A stretch of 64,000 bases of DNA, from positions 13,077,001 through 13,141,000 of the forward strand of contig CM075351.1 in assembly GCA_037693485.1 (NCBI GenBank). Direction: 5' to 3'. Below the pieces are notes generated by a model. The model had not been told where the DNA came from. It saw only the letters and a list, made by a program, of their open reading frames with translations, and made no database searches. The position numbers were made by a program, and so were the translations under genes. Positions 42,687 through 54,293 of the stretch are shown here, piece by piece. The DNA comes from Kitagawia praeruptora. Its lineage: Eukaryota > Streptophyta > Magnoliopsida > Apiales > Apiaceae. The first letter of the stretch is position 1; each line of letters begins with the position of its first letter.

Positions 42687-44550
42687 TTTGAATCATATTT
42701 ATCCGGCTAAATGACGTTAACGACAGCGCTTCGTGGGAGGCAACCCATGTGTTTCGTTATTAGTAGGTATGTTTCTACTATCCCTTGTATTTACTTCCAT
42801 TCAATGCGGACATTGAATCTTTCAAGTTTGGGGGTGGTTTGAGGGATTAGTAGTTGTATTATTTGTTCATGTAGGATTTCATGCTTGCATATTATAGTAA
42901 ATTATGCATTTATGTTCGTGATATCTACGTTTGTTTCATATAGGGCATTTTGTTTTTATGTTCGTATATCATGTGAGTTCATAATAGTTTGCATTTGCAC
43001 TCATGCTTGATATGAATTTTGTGCTGTTGACGCTTTTGTTGAAGAGTGATATGCTTTGATCTTGTGCACACACATACACTCGTAAGTTGAAACTAGTAGA
43101 CTTATTGAATGTTGTGAGTAATTAGAAGAACATGAATATGTGCAAGATGATTTAGTTTTCAGGCTTTGAATACAAGTAGGTGCGTTAGAGAGATTTTTAC
43201 TTGGGATTGAGTATGTTTTTCCTACCAAGTGAGATTTTGAGCCTTATTGCATATTGTTGCAATTATTCGTTTGCTTGAGTGTCCACGGATTGTTTGCATT
43301 GTTAGCAGTTGTTTGAGGTCTTTCTTGAAACACATGACATTATTTGACGATTAAAATGATAAAGGCATTTAGGATTAACCGCATATTTCCCATATTACCA
43401 TACCATGTTTACATGATCAATTAGTTAACCCGTTGAGCTTAATCCTATTTTTTCGGTGACATACCACATTACTTGCCTAGACCTTTTTCTTGTATTGGCC
43501 TTACATTAATTTGAACCCACATTGTCAAAGGCTAGTAGAGTGCTTAAGGGAGTAATAAGGTGTGCAAGAAAGGGTTTATTGTTGGTCATAAGTTTGGGGG
43601 AAATATTGAAAATTGGGTTAGGTTGTTTGCTTGATAGTCGGCATGTGTAATAGAATCATGGGATCATTGTTATTGTCTATATTATTGATGCTTTAGCTCT
43701 CGGAAAAAAATAAAAAAAAAATAAAAAAAAATAAAAAAATATATATTATGTTATGAGAGCATGTTTGTGTTTATTGTGATCCCACTTTAGTCGACTATTC
43801 GAGTGTTTTTGTTGCATAAAGTTATTGGGGAAAAAATAGGTGGTTGGGTATGATTATTAAGTTCCTACTAGCTTTTGACACTTCACCTGTTTTGGCTTAT
43901 TTGACATACCTTGTCCCTAGCCCCGTTACAACCCAAATAAAGACCTTTTGATTATCGTCATTGATGTATGTTGTGTTAAGAGTTAGATTGATACCAAATG
44001 TCAAGCATGCTTATGATTTCGTTGGAATTGAGTGATACACTTACCCTTGTTCTTGAGTGATTATTCTTTTATGAGTGGATTGTGAGTGTTTGCTTGTTTG
44101 GCGTATGAGATCCCGAGTTTTGTCTCAAAGATGTGCTCTTGTAGGCTTAGCATGGTTACTAACTTATTCTTACATTTTACATGGACTTGTGAGAACTTAT
44201 GCATGTTCATTGAGTAGACTATGTGAATACTTGCACTTTCGACACCAAGACATTGCGTATTTACTTTGATTCTTAAGTTGATATGGCATGAGAGGATTTG
44301 AAGGTATGGTAGGATATTAGTACTAGATTAATTGCATTTTCATTTAGTTGCATTCATGCATTGCATTGCATTGGATTTTGTGGGTACATTCGCTATAGAC
44401 CCTCACGAGACCTTACTCGTCCACTAGGGCTGCCTAGGGGTTTAAAGGGCTTGTTGCATATGCCAAATGCAACCGTGATCACCTACGGAAGTGGTACTAG
44501 TTAGTTAGTTAGTTGTAATTGTTTATGCTTGAGGACAAGCATCGGTTTAT
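42687..44550 (+). other. Non-coding 3' half of element A
   Basis: About 1.9 kb with no retroelement domain. It contains GTGGGAGGCAACCCA soon after the stop codon and two AAGTTTGGGGG tracts (about 42817-42837 and 43591-43601) that resemble extra polypurine tracts. A poly-A/TAAAAAAA run is at about 43700. It is largely collinear with the 3' half of element B. Confidence 0.7.
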
Positions 44551-44561
44551 GTTTGGGGGTG
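44551..44561 (+). other. Polypurine tract of element A
   Basis: GTTTGGGGGTG directly precedes the 3' LTR. Confidence 0.8.
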
Positions 44562-45227
44562 TGATAAGTGGATTTTATATCCACTTCAAACATTCCAATT
44601 CGGCTTAAATTGATTTCTTTGGTCTCAAGTTTGTGGTAGTTTTGATGTGTTTTGTTTAATTGTGCAGGGTTGAAGAAATGTCGATTAAAGGTGTAGTTTC
44701 CGTGATTTTTGGAGTTGATTTATGATATGGAATTAAGAATGGAGACTAATGTCAACTATCAAGAAGTATACAAGTCATTAGGGATTAAAAACGGAAGCTC
44801 ATGCAAAAGGAACGAGAAGAAAAAGCTGAAAAACGAGGAACAGGAAATTCCATCAGAATGTTGCTGGGCAGACTGCGCCAAATCTGAGCACCCTGCGCCA
44901 GAATTCGACCTGTAGTGAAGAATGTTGCTGGGCAGACTGCGCCAATTCTGAGCAGTCTGCTCCAAGTCGCGCTGAAAAATTACAGTTTTGCCCTTTTTAC
45001 GATTTTGGTCATATCTTGAGTTCTACAACTCCGTTTTGGATGATCTTACAGTCCACGCGAATCTAAAGAGATTCTCTTTCATTCTAAAGTGGTTCAGAGG
45101 TCCAAACACAACTGGAACGGCCCAGAAATACTGAAGAAAAGTCAGCTACGAATTTTCCTTAAAAACAGAATCAGTTTAGGAAACGTATTTTGCAGAAATT
45201 CTATTTTAACTCTATTTTGGGGAATTT
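44562..45227 (+). repeat. 3' LTR of element A, interrupted
   Basis: It matches the 5' LTR from TGATAAGTGGA through TTTTGGGGAATTT, then stops where the decayed copia element begins. The remaining about 1050 bp of the LTR should lie beyond the right end of the window. Confidence 0.88.
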
Positions 45228-45728
45228 TGTTGCCCAGTAAATAACAATTGTAGAAGGGGGGTTGAATAAAATTGTATAAGATTTTTGATTTAAACAAATA
45301 ACACAAGTATGAATCAATAACAGCTTTATTAATTCTGATATAAAACTGTTACAAAACTCTCTTAAGAAATTCTTATGTTCTTAAGAGCTGCTAGGTTACA
45401 AGATAAATCGTATAAGCGATTACTATAATGTAAAACCTAAATTGTGTTTATATAGAACACACAATTACACTATCAATTACAAGATATTCTAAATCAATTA
45501 CATATATCTCTGAATGCACATCTTGTATGATAGCTGCCTTCCTATAATCTAGGAACCGACATATCAATCTTCCTTGATCTCTGGTCTGATGAGAATCTTC
45601 ACGAAATACTGACCAGCTTCTAATCCTGATAATAGTCCAATACTGACGTTGTATTACTGATGACGTCAGCATCAGTATCTGATCAGTAATGCCCAGATCC
45701 TGATCATCACTTGAATCAATATCTAACA
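45228..45728 (-). repeat. 3' LTR of decayed SIRE element
   Basis: On the minus strand it runs TGTTAGATATTGATTC to CTGGGCAACA, 501 bp. It contains a TATA box (45447-45454) and several ATCAGTA/GATCAGTA phrases. Confidence 0.85.
45447..45454 (-). promoter_or_regulatory. TATA box in LTR of decayed SIRE element
   Basis: TATATAAA on the minus strand, in GTTCTATATAAACACAA, about 280 bases into the LTR. Likely core promoter motif. Confidence 0.6.
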
Positions 45729-45729
45729 A

Positions 45730-45741
45730 TCTCCCCCAATT
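45730..45741 (-). other. Polypurine tract of decayed SIRE element
   Basis: AATTGGGGGAGA on the minus strand directly precedes the 3' LTR. Confidence 0.85.
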
Positions 45742-45809
45742 TGTTCTTTATAAAACAAAGCACAAATTCCTTGATTCAAAGATGTCAAAAACTCAAAACA
45801 AAATACCTT

Positions 45810-48143
45810 CTAAAAATCATCAGGAACAGTTTCAGAAATTCTTTGATAAAACAGATTCATCTTCAAGAAATCAGATATCAATTCTTCTTCCTTGCTTTCA
45901 AGAATTTGAATCAGTTTCTTCTTCAGATTTTTGAGTTCTTCATCTTCCTCATTAATCTGATAGATAGCTGCCCTGAGATTCTGAATTGAGCTTCTTGGAA
46001 GATCTAAATCACCTAGCAACACATAAGCAATTTCCTTCCCATCTGGATTTAGAGATAGTTGTTCCATGCCTAGATACTCTTCTCTAACAGCAGTACCTTT
46101 TTTCATTTCAACCTCTATGCCTCCAGAATTTAAGTACATGGGAGTATAATTGCCATTGTACCTCGTTTCTCCATCCATAAACCTTGTTCTGATTGTCCTG
46201 TAAATCATAACAAACCAATTGTAGTAGACCTCTCTTTCCCTAACATTGACGCTTTTACTTCTAAGCAGATACAGAACATATTTCAGCTCTTTTGTAGATT
46301 TGCACAACAACTCATGAATAAAAATCTTCTTTACACTTCTGTCTTTCATGAAGTACAACATCTTTTCTACCTTCTTGGCATCAGCATGACAATCAGCAAT
46401 GATAGCAACAGATTCAAGTTTCCAGAGATGATTAGCAGTTAACTCATCACCAATCTTGTCAACTAGAGCATGTTGGTCAGTTTGTGCAATGAAAACAACT
46501 TGTGCATTATTATATCCAATACCTCCTCTTGTTCCAGGTTCCAATCCCTTCAACCCAGATTGCATACTTGCCCAATTCGGTGAATTTTCAGTAACAAGTC
46601 CAGTAGATTTAACCAATGAAGATTCATTAATCAAGGAAGGTTCTATTATCAATCCTGCAGACTTGAAAACAACTGGTTTTCTATAATTACACTCACTATT
46701 CTTCCATTTCTTGCTCTTCTTCTTCTCATCAGTTGGATAATTCTGCTGATGTTCAGGAACAAATTTATTTTTATCATACCATAACTTCCTGTCAGATTTA
46801 TAGATATTCTTCAAGTAATCTCTGGTTGCTTTCCTTTCTATTTCCCTTGCTTTAGCTTTGATTTCTCTTTCTTTTTCAAATCTTCTGAAGTTCTCTTGTT
46901 CATACTTCAGTGTATCTTCAATAACTTCCATATTGTGAAATTCAACCACAACCTTAAGAATCATAATCTTAAGTTCTTTTAAAATTTCAGCTTCTTCAGA
47001 ATCAGAGACAACATCAGGAATTGGACCAAAGACTGACTTCTCATTAGATGCAGTAGATTGAACAGCAACCTTGCTCTTTCTTTTTAAAGGCAATATCTCC
47101 TCTTCAATTTCTTCAGGAGCATTGAATCTGTTGTCTGGAGTTAATGCAAGAGATAGTGGAGTTTTCTTCTTTTCATTTTCAGAAACATCTTTTAATTTGA
47201 TTCCACTAGATCTTGTTTGCCTTGTACTTGTTTGAGCAAATAATCTTCCTCTACTTCTGTATCTTCCTCCTCTTCCTCTTCCTCTTCTTGCAGCAGGAGC
47301 TTCATAGTGTTTTGCAATCTCTTCAAAAATCCTATTATGTTCTTCTAAGAACTCATCAGTAGTCATGTTTGGATTCTCTCCTGAAGTTAAGGTAAGTGCC
47401 TTCTCAGCATGATACTGTTGAACTCTTTTATCTTTATGAAACAGTTTAAGAACACGACCATCCCTAGTGTCAAGTTCATGAAACAGATTTGCAGCATCTT
47501 CATCCTGTTCCACATACACATCATCCTCAGGAATGGTTGACATAGTTTGACCAGGTGTCAGGAACTGTTCTTCTGTCAGAATCTGAGATTGTACCATTGT
47601 TGTCACTGTCTTCTTACCAGAACTAGAAACATGAGTTAACTGCCTGGTTTGAGTATCAGATTGACTTCTCTTTGACACCAAAGCAGCATCAGAGGTTTTA
47701 ATTTCCTGTGACTTAGCACCACCATCATTTCCAGAAGTATCATCATCCTTCTTTGCAACTAGATTAGGTGAGCATTTTGTTTTGACTATCTTCTCCCCCT
47801 TTTTGACATTGGCATCTTCTTCAATGAAGAAAGACAAGATAAGCTTGAGGGTTTCAGCAATATTATCAACTTTTGATTCCAAGACAGTCATTCTGGAATC
47901 CATTTTCTTATCAAGTGCTTTAATATCATCAGCAAGAAGACGTGCTTGAGAAGCAGTAGCAGATATAGAAACAGATGTTTGAATACCCGCTTGAAATTTA
48001 TCAGTAACAGCCTTCATAGAGTCAATCTCACTCTTCAATCCCTTTGCTAGAAGATCATTTGTTTTGAGAAGAGCCTTGAGTTCAGGAGTAGGCATCCTCG
48101 TGGCAATATGACCAGAATGAAAAAGAGCATTTTGAAAATTCAT
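45810..48143 (-). pseudogene. C-terminal part of third ORF, decayed SIRE element
   Basis: A 777-codon open segment. It has a coiled-coil-like stretch early on (LKALLKTNDLLAKGLKSEID), an Arg/Gly-rich patch (RRGRGRGGRYRSRGR) at about residue 290, charged helices, and a folded-looking end. The open frame begins upstream of the ATG, at about 48255, so a frameshift rather than a true start separates it from the preceding segment. Function is unknown. It occupies the same position as the C-terminal half of the 1584-residue ORF in the young element, although I see no strong residue-level match. Confidence 0.7.
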
Positions 48144-48264
48144 CTCAGCATTCGGCTGATTCCATTCAATATCCCATTCATATCCCCTTGCAGCTCGAGT
48201 ATCAGGAGGAAGTATGGAACTGTACTCCCCTCTGAATTCTTCTTGAGTAACAGACTACATGTAC

Positions 48265-49401
48265 CTACTCGAAGACCCATAAGTAGATAGGAGACTGCAT
48301 TTGAATTGTCTCAGGATCAGCATTAGCATGATCATCATCATCATCATCATCTGAGCTACCACCAGCCTTAGGAAGTTTATCATCAACATTATCATCAGGA
48401 TGCATAACACCTTTCATTTTCAAATCACCAGTAGATGCAGCTGGTGAGTCCTGATGTCCTGCAGACAGATTAGTAACATTTCCTAAATCTCTCATTTCTT
48501 TTAAAGTGATCTCATCACTTCTCACAATGTTACCTAAGTTATTGTCAATAGTAACTGCTACCTCACTAGAAGTTAACAACTTCTCACTCTGTTCTACCTC
48601 TCCTTTTGCCAGTTTAGGAGACTGCCTCTCATCACTCTTCTTTTTCTCTAAATGTTCACTCTCAATCTCACAAGAAAGGCTCTGACTCATTAAATGTGAA
48701 GAAATAAGAGGTGGCTGAGAAGAGTGGTCTGAAGTCATACAAATAGAGGTATCCCTTTTATCAGGTCTATCTGTAATCATACTATCAGTAGTAAAGGAAA
48801 TAGAGATAGAGATGTTACCTGACGAAGTAGTTAAAGAATCCATTGGCGTTGTAGAAATTGGCTCAATAAGCAATGGAATAAGTGGATCAGTAGTACTTAC
48901 ATCAGGATTGACCACTGCAACTATAGCATGACTTGCATCAGTATTAGCTACTGATGGTTCTTGTGTAGTCTGAGGTTTTGAAGCTTCTTCAACACTTTGA
49001 GTCAAAGGTTCTTGTGTGCTTCCCTCAAATGCAGTGTCAGCGATCACTTCATCACATTCAGCAATGTGCAAATCATGAGCAGCTTTATCTGCCAGACTTC
49101 TAGCTAATTCAATTTCAATTTCAAAAGCCCCTTGAGCATTGTCAGGAAACTCCCTTGCTGATGTGATTTTGCCAGCATCTTCACTTTGAGAAGATGGTTC
49201 TTGTAGGGTAGGAATATTCTTGTCTTCACTTTCCCTTTGAGAAGGTGGTTCTTATATGACTATTCCTTCAGAAATGTCTGCACCTACACTTTGAGTAGGT
49301 GGTTCTTGTGTGACTGGATCTGAAATAGCTTCTGAACTCCTTTGAAGGTCAGGTTCTTGTGGGCTTGATCCTTTCAGAGGTGACATAGTAGTCCTCTGTT
49401 T
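48265..49401 (-). pseudogene. Middle part of third ORF, decayed SIRE element
   Basis: It is in the same frame as the 525-codon N-terminal segment and separated from it by a TAG at 49405-49407. A TAA at 49252-49254 interrupts it, where neighbouring repeats have CAA. It is Ser/Thr/Glu-rich low complexity with a recurring (T)QEPP-TQS or QEPSSQS phrase, at least five copies between about 49340 and 48950. It ends at a TAG at 48265. Confidence 0.6.
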
Positions 49402-49404
49402 CTT

Positions 49405-50982
49405 CTATCTATGAAAAACGTTTGCTTCAGTAGTTTTCTTTTCAAGTGGTGAAGGTTTGAAACCCAACTGAGCAGCAATAGCATTTACTTGATCAACAGA
49501 CATCTCAATTATTCTTCTCTTTGGAGATGCAGGTGCTGGAGAATCAGAGATCTCAACAGTCTTCATAGGTGAATTATCAGGAGTAGAGATGTCAGGATTA
49601 GCAGTAGCGTCAGGAACTGATGATCCATCCTGATTAATAGATACATCAGGATTGCTCTCCATAGCATCAGTAAGATTATGTGATTCTGTAGGAACAACAA
49701 ATTTGCCTTTGTTGAGTAATCTTCTTCTTTTCTTTGGCTTTTCAGAGACAGCCACTTCTTTAGAATCAACAGCAGCAATCTCCTTTTTCTTCATCACTGC
49801 TGATATAGGCAATGTGTCATCATCAGAATCAGATTCAGAATCGAGTCTTTGAAGAACTTTCCTCTTTCCGACTGTTTCTGTATTCAGACCAGTGACAACC
49901 AGGACCCCTTGTTCACCCCCTTGTGTATTCATTTGAGAGTGGGTTGGAGTGGAGAAATCCTTTGATCCTGATTGCCTCTCAGACACATCAGATCTAGCTA
50001 ATTTCTTTGATTTTACAACTGATGCCTTTTGTGAGTCACCAGAGGTGGTTGACTGTTTAGATGAGTGTTTAGGTTGTGTGCTTGTGTCAGGAGCAGGATG
50101 TGTATGGTCCTGTCCCATAGCACCAGTTGCTGGGCCATATTGAATAGGCAATCTCTCTCTTAAAAGAGACCATACTTCATCAGGAATGTATGGAGTTCCA
50201 TTAAACCTATTTGCCTTATCAGAATTGATTAGACTCTTTATATTGTTTTCTGAGATTTTACATATAGGCAAAATTGTATCATTCTCAAAAACAGCATTAG
50301 GACATAAGTGAGAGAATATTAATTGGAAAAATCTAAAAAAGCAAACATAACCACATTTATCTGCTTTTCTTTCACTTAATGCCTTTAAAATAAAAGACCC
50401 ATAATCAAATGAGAGATCATGAATTAGAGAATACTCAATTTTGGCTGAACCTGTGGGTAGAGCATCAAAATTTGACACTTTATTCAAGAAACATCTGCTG
50501 ATAGTGTCGAAGAAGAAATTCCATTCCTTCTTAAGCTTTGTCCTGTAGAGCTCTCCAAACTTCTTTGGCGTTCCATTGTAACCCAAACTTACAACATACT
50601 CAAGGAGTCTTGAATCAGGAACTTTGAATACTGGCTTACCAATGATTGATGGTAAGTGTAGAGCTTCAGCTACGATCTCAAGAGTCACATAATACGTAGT
50701 ATTATTATACTCAAAGCTCATTTCAGGCTTTCTTGATGGAAGTCCTTTCCCAAAGACACTTGTGTTCCAAACCTGCATTACAGACTTAAAAGATATCTTG
50801 GCAGGTTGGGTTAAAGCATAATTGATTGGGCTTGAGGCCAAAAAGTCCTGAATAATTTGGAAATCATTGGGCAAGTCCTGATGATCTAGAACTGCATTGA
50901 AGTTATTTGTGTTAAAAGTAACTCCATTGATTACCACCTTGTTGTTCATGAAAGATGAATTCTTCATTGGAATTTCAAACAC
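49405..50982 (-). pseudogene. N-terminal part of third ORF, decayed SIRE element
   Basis: A 525-codon segment starting MFEIPMKNSSFMNNK. Residues 60-260 resemble the 'putative plant transposon protein' domain seen at the N terminus of the young element's ORF3. Shared features are KLKKEWNFFFDTISRCFLNK against RKEWSYVFATLLQVFTTRK, both followed by 'IGYAL/IEYSLI' and a 'ILKAL/ILQEL' helix. A Ser/Lys-rich linker follows. It ends in a TAG that is probably a nonsense mutation, since the frame stays open beyond it. It shows that the ORF3 N-terminal domain is shared by two distant SIRE elements. Confidence 0.72.
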
Positions 50983-51393
50983 AAGAATTGCGCTAATTTT
51001 GAAATTAGGGTTTGAGAGTGCAAAGATAGAGAGACGATGTTTTACTGATGGTTTTGAGAATTATAAATCAATTAGAAAACTAAATTGATATTTGGACAAT
51101 ACTTATGATTTCTCAAAAACAGGTGTCAGTTAACCATTCGTTTATACTGGAGTAATGGACCAAATTACGTGAGAGAGTGGTGATGATTGCATGCGTCATG
51201 ACTTACATCTGTAACTATATGTAATGACCGAGTGAAACACACGCGCTTGTATTATTCGAGAAATAAAATTGTGATTAAAATAAAACATGGTAATTTTGTT
51301 TTAAATAAAGAAATTTAAAACATCACAATCAAATAATACCTGGTACTTACACCAGAAATATGAATCGTTTCATATTCTTGTTCCACCCTTCTC

Positions 51394-51400
51394 TATTTAA
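51394..51400 (+). promoter_or_regulatory. Possible TATA box of antisense unit
   Basis: TATTTAA lies about 95 bases before the ATG at 51490, followed by a pyrimidine-rich leader. It is weak evidence on its own and is listed because it is in the right place. Confidence 0.3.
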
Positions 51401-51489
51401 TTTTAGAGACTTGTCCACTTACTTCATTAACCCTTCATTCTCTCCTGAAAAAATAAAAAAAAAACCCTTCACAGCAAAATTTTACAACA

Positions 51490-51747
51490 ATGTCGAACCT
51501 TACCATCAAAGAGAAGAATCTCCATCTCTTAGAGAAAAGAGACATATTTAGCTATACTCGTGAAGAGTTTGATGCTTTCGACTGGGAAAGACAACTTGAG
51601 ACTCTCTGGTTGCAGATGGATGCAGGTCTCGAAGAAATCGAGAAGGAAAAACCTGCAAAATTGATCGACATCGATGCTGCCCTTCAAGCAACATTAGCAT
51701 GGCTTTCATCTAAGGCATCCTCATCCAACTCCATCAACCATTGTTAA
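51490..51747 (+). CDS. Antisense small ORF in SIRE spacer
   Basis: An 85-residue ORF runs opposite to the retrotransposon. The ATG has a good plant context (ACAACAATGTC). The protein is acidic and helical (MSNLTIKEKNLHLLEKRDIF, FDWERQLETLWLQMDAGLEE) with no recognised domain. Just before its stop the coding pattern continues in the next frame (about 51733-51865, ending in a TGA), so the ancestral product was probably about 125 residues and was broken by a small indel. A/T-rich sequence with AATGAAA-like signals follows at about 51905-51945, as in a 3' UTR. I cannot assign a function. Confidence 0.5.
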   Translation: MSNLTIKEKNLHLLEKRDIFSYTREEFDAFDWERQLETLWLQMDAGLEEIEKEKPAKLIDIDAALQATLAWLSSKASSSNSINHC

Positions 51748-52205
51748 TGAATATGTCACCAAAAATAACCTTATCTCTGTCAACTTCCACCCAAACAAAG
51801 TGGCAAAGATGGGATCTGGGATGGCTACTAACAATGGAGTGGATTGGTCTTTTATTTCCTGTTGAATAGATTAGTAGATAGAGAACAAAAAGATGTAATC
51901 TTTGAATGTAATCTATTTCTTATTATCAATGAAAAATTTAGTTTCTCTATTCTATTCAATGTTTTCCTGATTTATCATGTTATCTGAGAAATAAATATGA
52001 GGACTAATTAAAGTGATCACATTATCAGGAGTTCAATAACATTAATCATAGCTTGAATCAGGAAATTGAGATAAAAAGAAGATAGTTAGATTCTGAACAT
52101 AATACTGATGATCGAATCGTTGCATTAGGATTCGACGTTGACCACTGTCAGGATTGACTTTCCATCAGTATTTGCAAGTTGTCAGTATCTGATGACTTCT
52201 TTCTC

Positions 52206-54197
52206 TCAAGTACTGCCATAGTTTACCATTCCAAGTTCATTCACCAACTTTATAAAAGTAGTCTCAGGTAGTGGCTTGGTGAATATATCAGCTAACTGTT
52301 GATCAGTAGGAACAAAATGAAGTTCAATTGTCCCTTCCAGTACTTGTTCTCTTATGAAGTGATATCTAATACTGATGTGCTTTGTAAGAGAATGTTGAAC
52401 TGGATTTCCTGTCATAGCAATAGCACTTTGGTTATCACAATAAATAGGTATTTTTGAAAATGACAAACCATAGTCCATTAGCTGATTTCTCATCCACATG
52501 ATCTGAGCACAACAGCTTCCAGCAGCAATGTACTCAGCTTCTGCAGTTGATGTGGAGATAGACTTTTGCTTTTTACTAAACCAAGAAAATAGTCTTCCTC
52601 CAAGTAACTGACAACTGCCTGATTCTCTAGCATACCAAAGGCCAAGAGAAGAAGTGCCCTTAAGATATCTGAAAATCCTTTTCACAGCAATGAGATGTGG
52701 TTCCTTGGGATTTGCTTGAAATCTTGCACATAGACAGGTTGCATACATGATATCTGGTCTACTTGCTGTCAGATATAAGAGTGAGCCGATCATCCCTCTG
52801 TAGTTGGTTACATCTACTTCTGTACCTTGATCAGGATCAAGCTTTGTAGTTGTAGCTATAGGAGTTGAAGCTGTAGAGCTGTCTTGCATGTTAAACTTTT
52901 TCAACAAATTCTTTGTGTACTTTGACTGATTGATAAAAATCCCATCATCAGTCTTTTTAACTTGTAGACCTAAGAAATAGCTCATTTCTCCCAACATGCT
53001 CATTTGATATCTTGACTGCATTAACTTTGAAAACTTCTCACAAAGCTTAGAGTTAGTTGACCCAAAAATGATATCATCAACATATATTTGAACTAACAGC
53101 AAATCCTTACCATGATTCAAATAAAACAAGGTTTTATCAATTGTACCTCTATTGAATCCACTCTCCAATAAGAATTGAGCCAGAGTTTCATACCAGGCTC
53201 TTGGAGCTTGCTTTAGTCCATAAAGTGCTTTATCCAGTCTATAAACATGATTTGGATATTTGGGATCAATGAAACCAGGAGGTTGCTCAACATATACCTC
53301 CTCTTCCAATTCTCCATTTAGGAATGCACTTTTCACATCCATCTGGAATACTTTGAACTTCTTGTGGGCTGTATATGCCAGAAAAATTCTGATGGCTTCT
53401 AGTCTTGCAACAGGAGCAAAAGTCTCATCATAGTCTATTCCTTCCTGTTGAGAATACCCCTTTGCAACTAGCCTTGCTTTATTCCTTACAATAGTGCCAT
53501 CTGAATCTGTCTTGTTTCTGAATACCCACTTTGTACCCACAATTGACCTGCCCTTTGGCCTTGGTACTAGTTTCCAGACTTCATTTCTTTCAAACTCATT
53601 TAGTTCTTCTTGCATAGCTGTAACCCAATCAGCATCATTGAGTGCATCTTCAACTTTCTTAGGCTCCTTTTTTGACAGAAAGTTATTATACAAACATTCA
53701 TTTTGAGTTGCACTCCTTGTCTTAACACCTGCTTCAGGATTCCCAATAATTAAATCAGGAGTATGACTTTTAGTCCATTTCCTTGCTGCTGGTAAGTCAT
53801 TCCTTGAACTAGATGCTCCCCCTGGATTGGTGTTATCTTCAAAAGAACTAGAATTGTTAGAAGCTCCCCCTGAGATAGTGCTATCTCTTCCTGATATGCT
53901 GTCAGGATTTTCACTTGAATCTGTTTCTGATGAGTCTTCTCTTGTCATTTGAGTTGTACCAGTACTGGTGATGTCTTGCTCTTGTTCCCCCTCAAGATTT
54001 GCATTATTTGAGTCATCATCAGTATCTGGTGTTTGATCAGGAATTGATAGATCGTCAGGATCTGATGGAGTATCAGTATCTGACATGACTTCATCAGAAT
54101 TCTTGGTAGCTTCATTTGCAAAACTCAATCTGTCATGAGAGTCTTCTGTTATACCTGTTATCTTTTTATCATCAAAAGATACATTAATGGACTCCAT
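52206..54197 (-). pseudogene. pol: RT-RNase H part of pol, decayed SIRE element
   Basis: A 663-codon segment. Reverse transcriptase is well kept: WVFRNKTDSDG, DVKSAFLNGELEEEVY, and YVDDIIFGS. In RNase H the text jumps from LGLWYARESG directly to SCQLLGGRLFSWFSKKQ. The about 23 residues between, which in the young element contain the catalytic SDADYAG and DRKSTS, are deleted in frame. The second and third acidic motifs (STAEAEY, CDNQSAI) remain. The protein would therefore lack a key RNase H aspartate. The frame upstream is continuous with integrase except for a TAG at 54294-54296. Confidence 0.85.
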
Positions 54198-54293
54198 GAC
54201 TGTCTTTGTTCTTAGATTGTAGACTTTAAAGGCTCTTGTTGTTGGATAGCCAATAAAGATGGCCTCATCAGCCTTAGTCTCAAATTTTCCTAG

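Larger units (their letters stand above)
38133..45227 (+). mobile_element. Athila-like gag-protease-only element A
   Basis: The LTR starts TGATAAGTGGA. The primer site follows the LTR at 39853, gag-protease occupies 39985-42686 and a polypurine tract precedes the second LTR at 44562. There is no reverse transcriptase, RNase H or integrase in the 1.9 kb between protease and the 3' LTR. That matches the non-autonomous 'TR-GAG' layout of plant Ty3/gypsy elements. The 3' LTR is cut at 45227 by a copia element. LTR overlap of about 666 bp shows roughly 14 differences by eye, so it is older than the SIRE element at 11723. Confidence 0.88.
50983..52205. other. Pol-ORF3 spacer of decayed SIRE element
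   Basis: About 1.2 kb without sense-strand coding capacity. Its centre carries a gene-like unit on the opposite (plus) strand at about 51390-51960. Confidence 0.7.
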
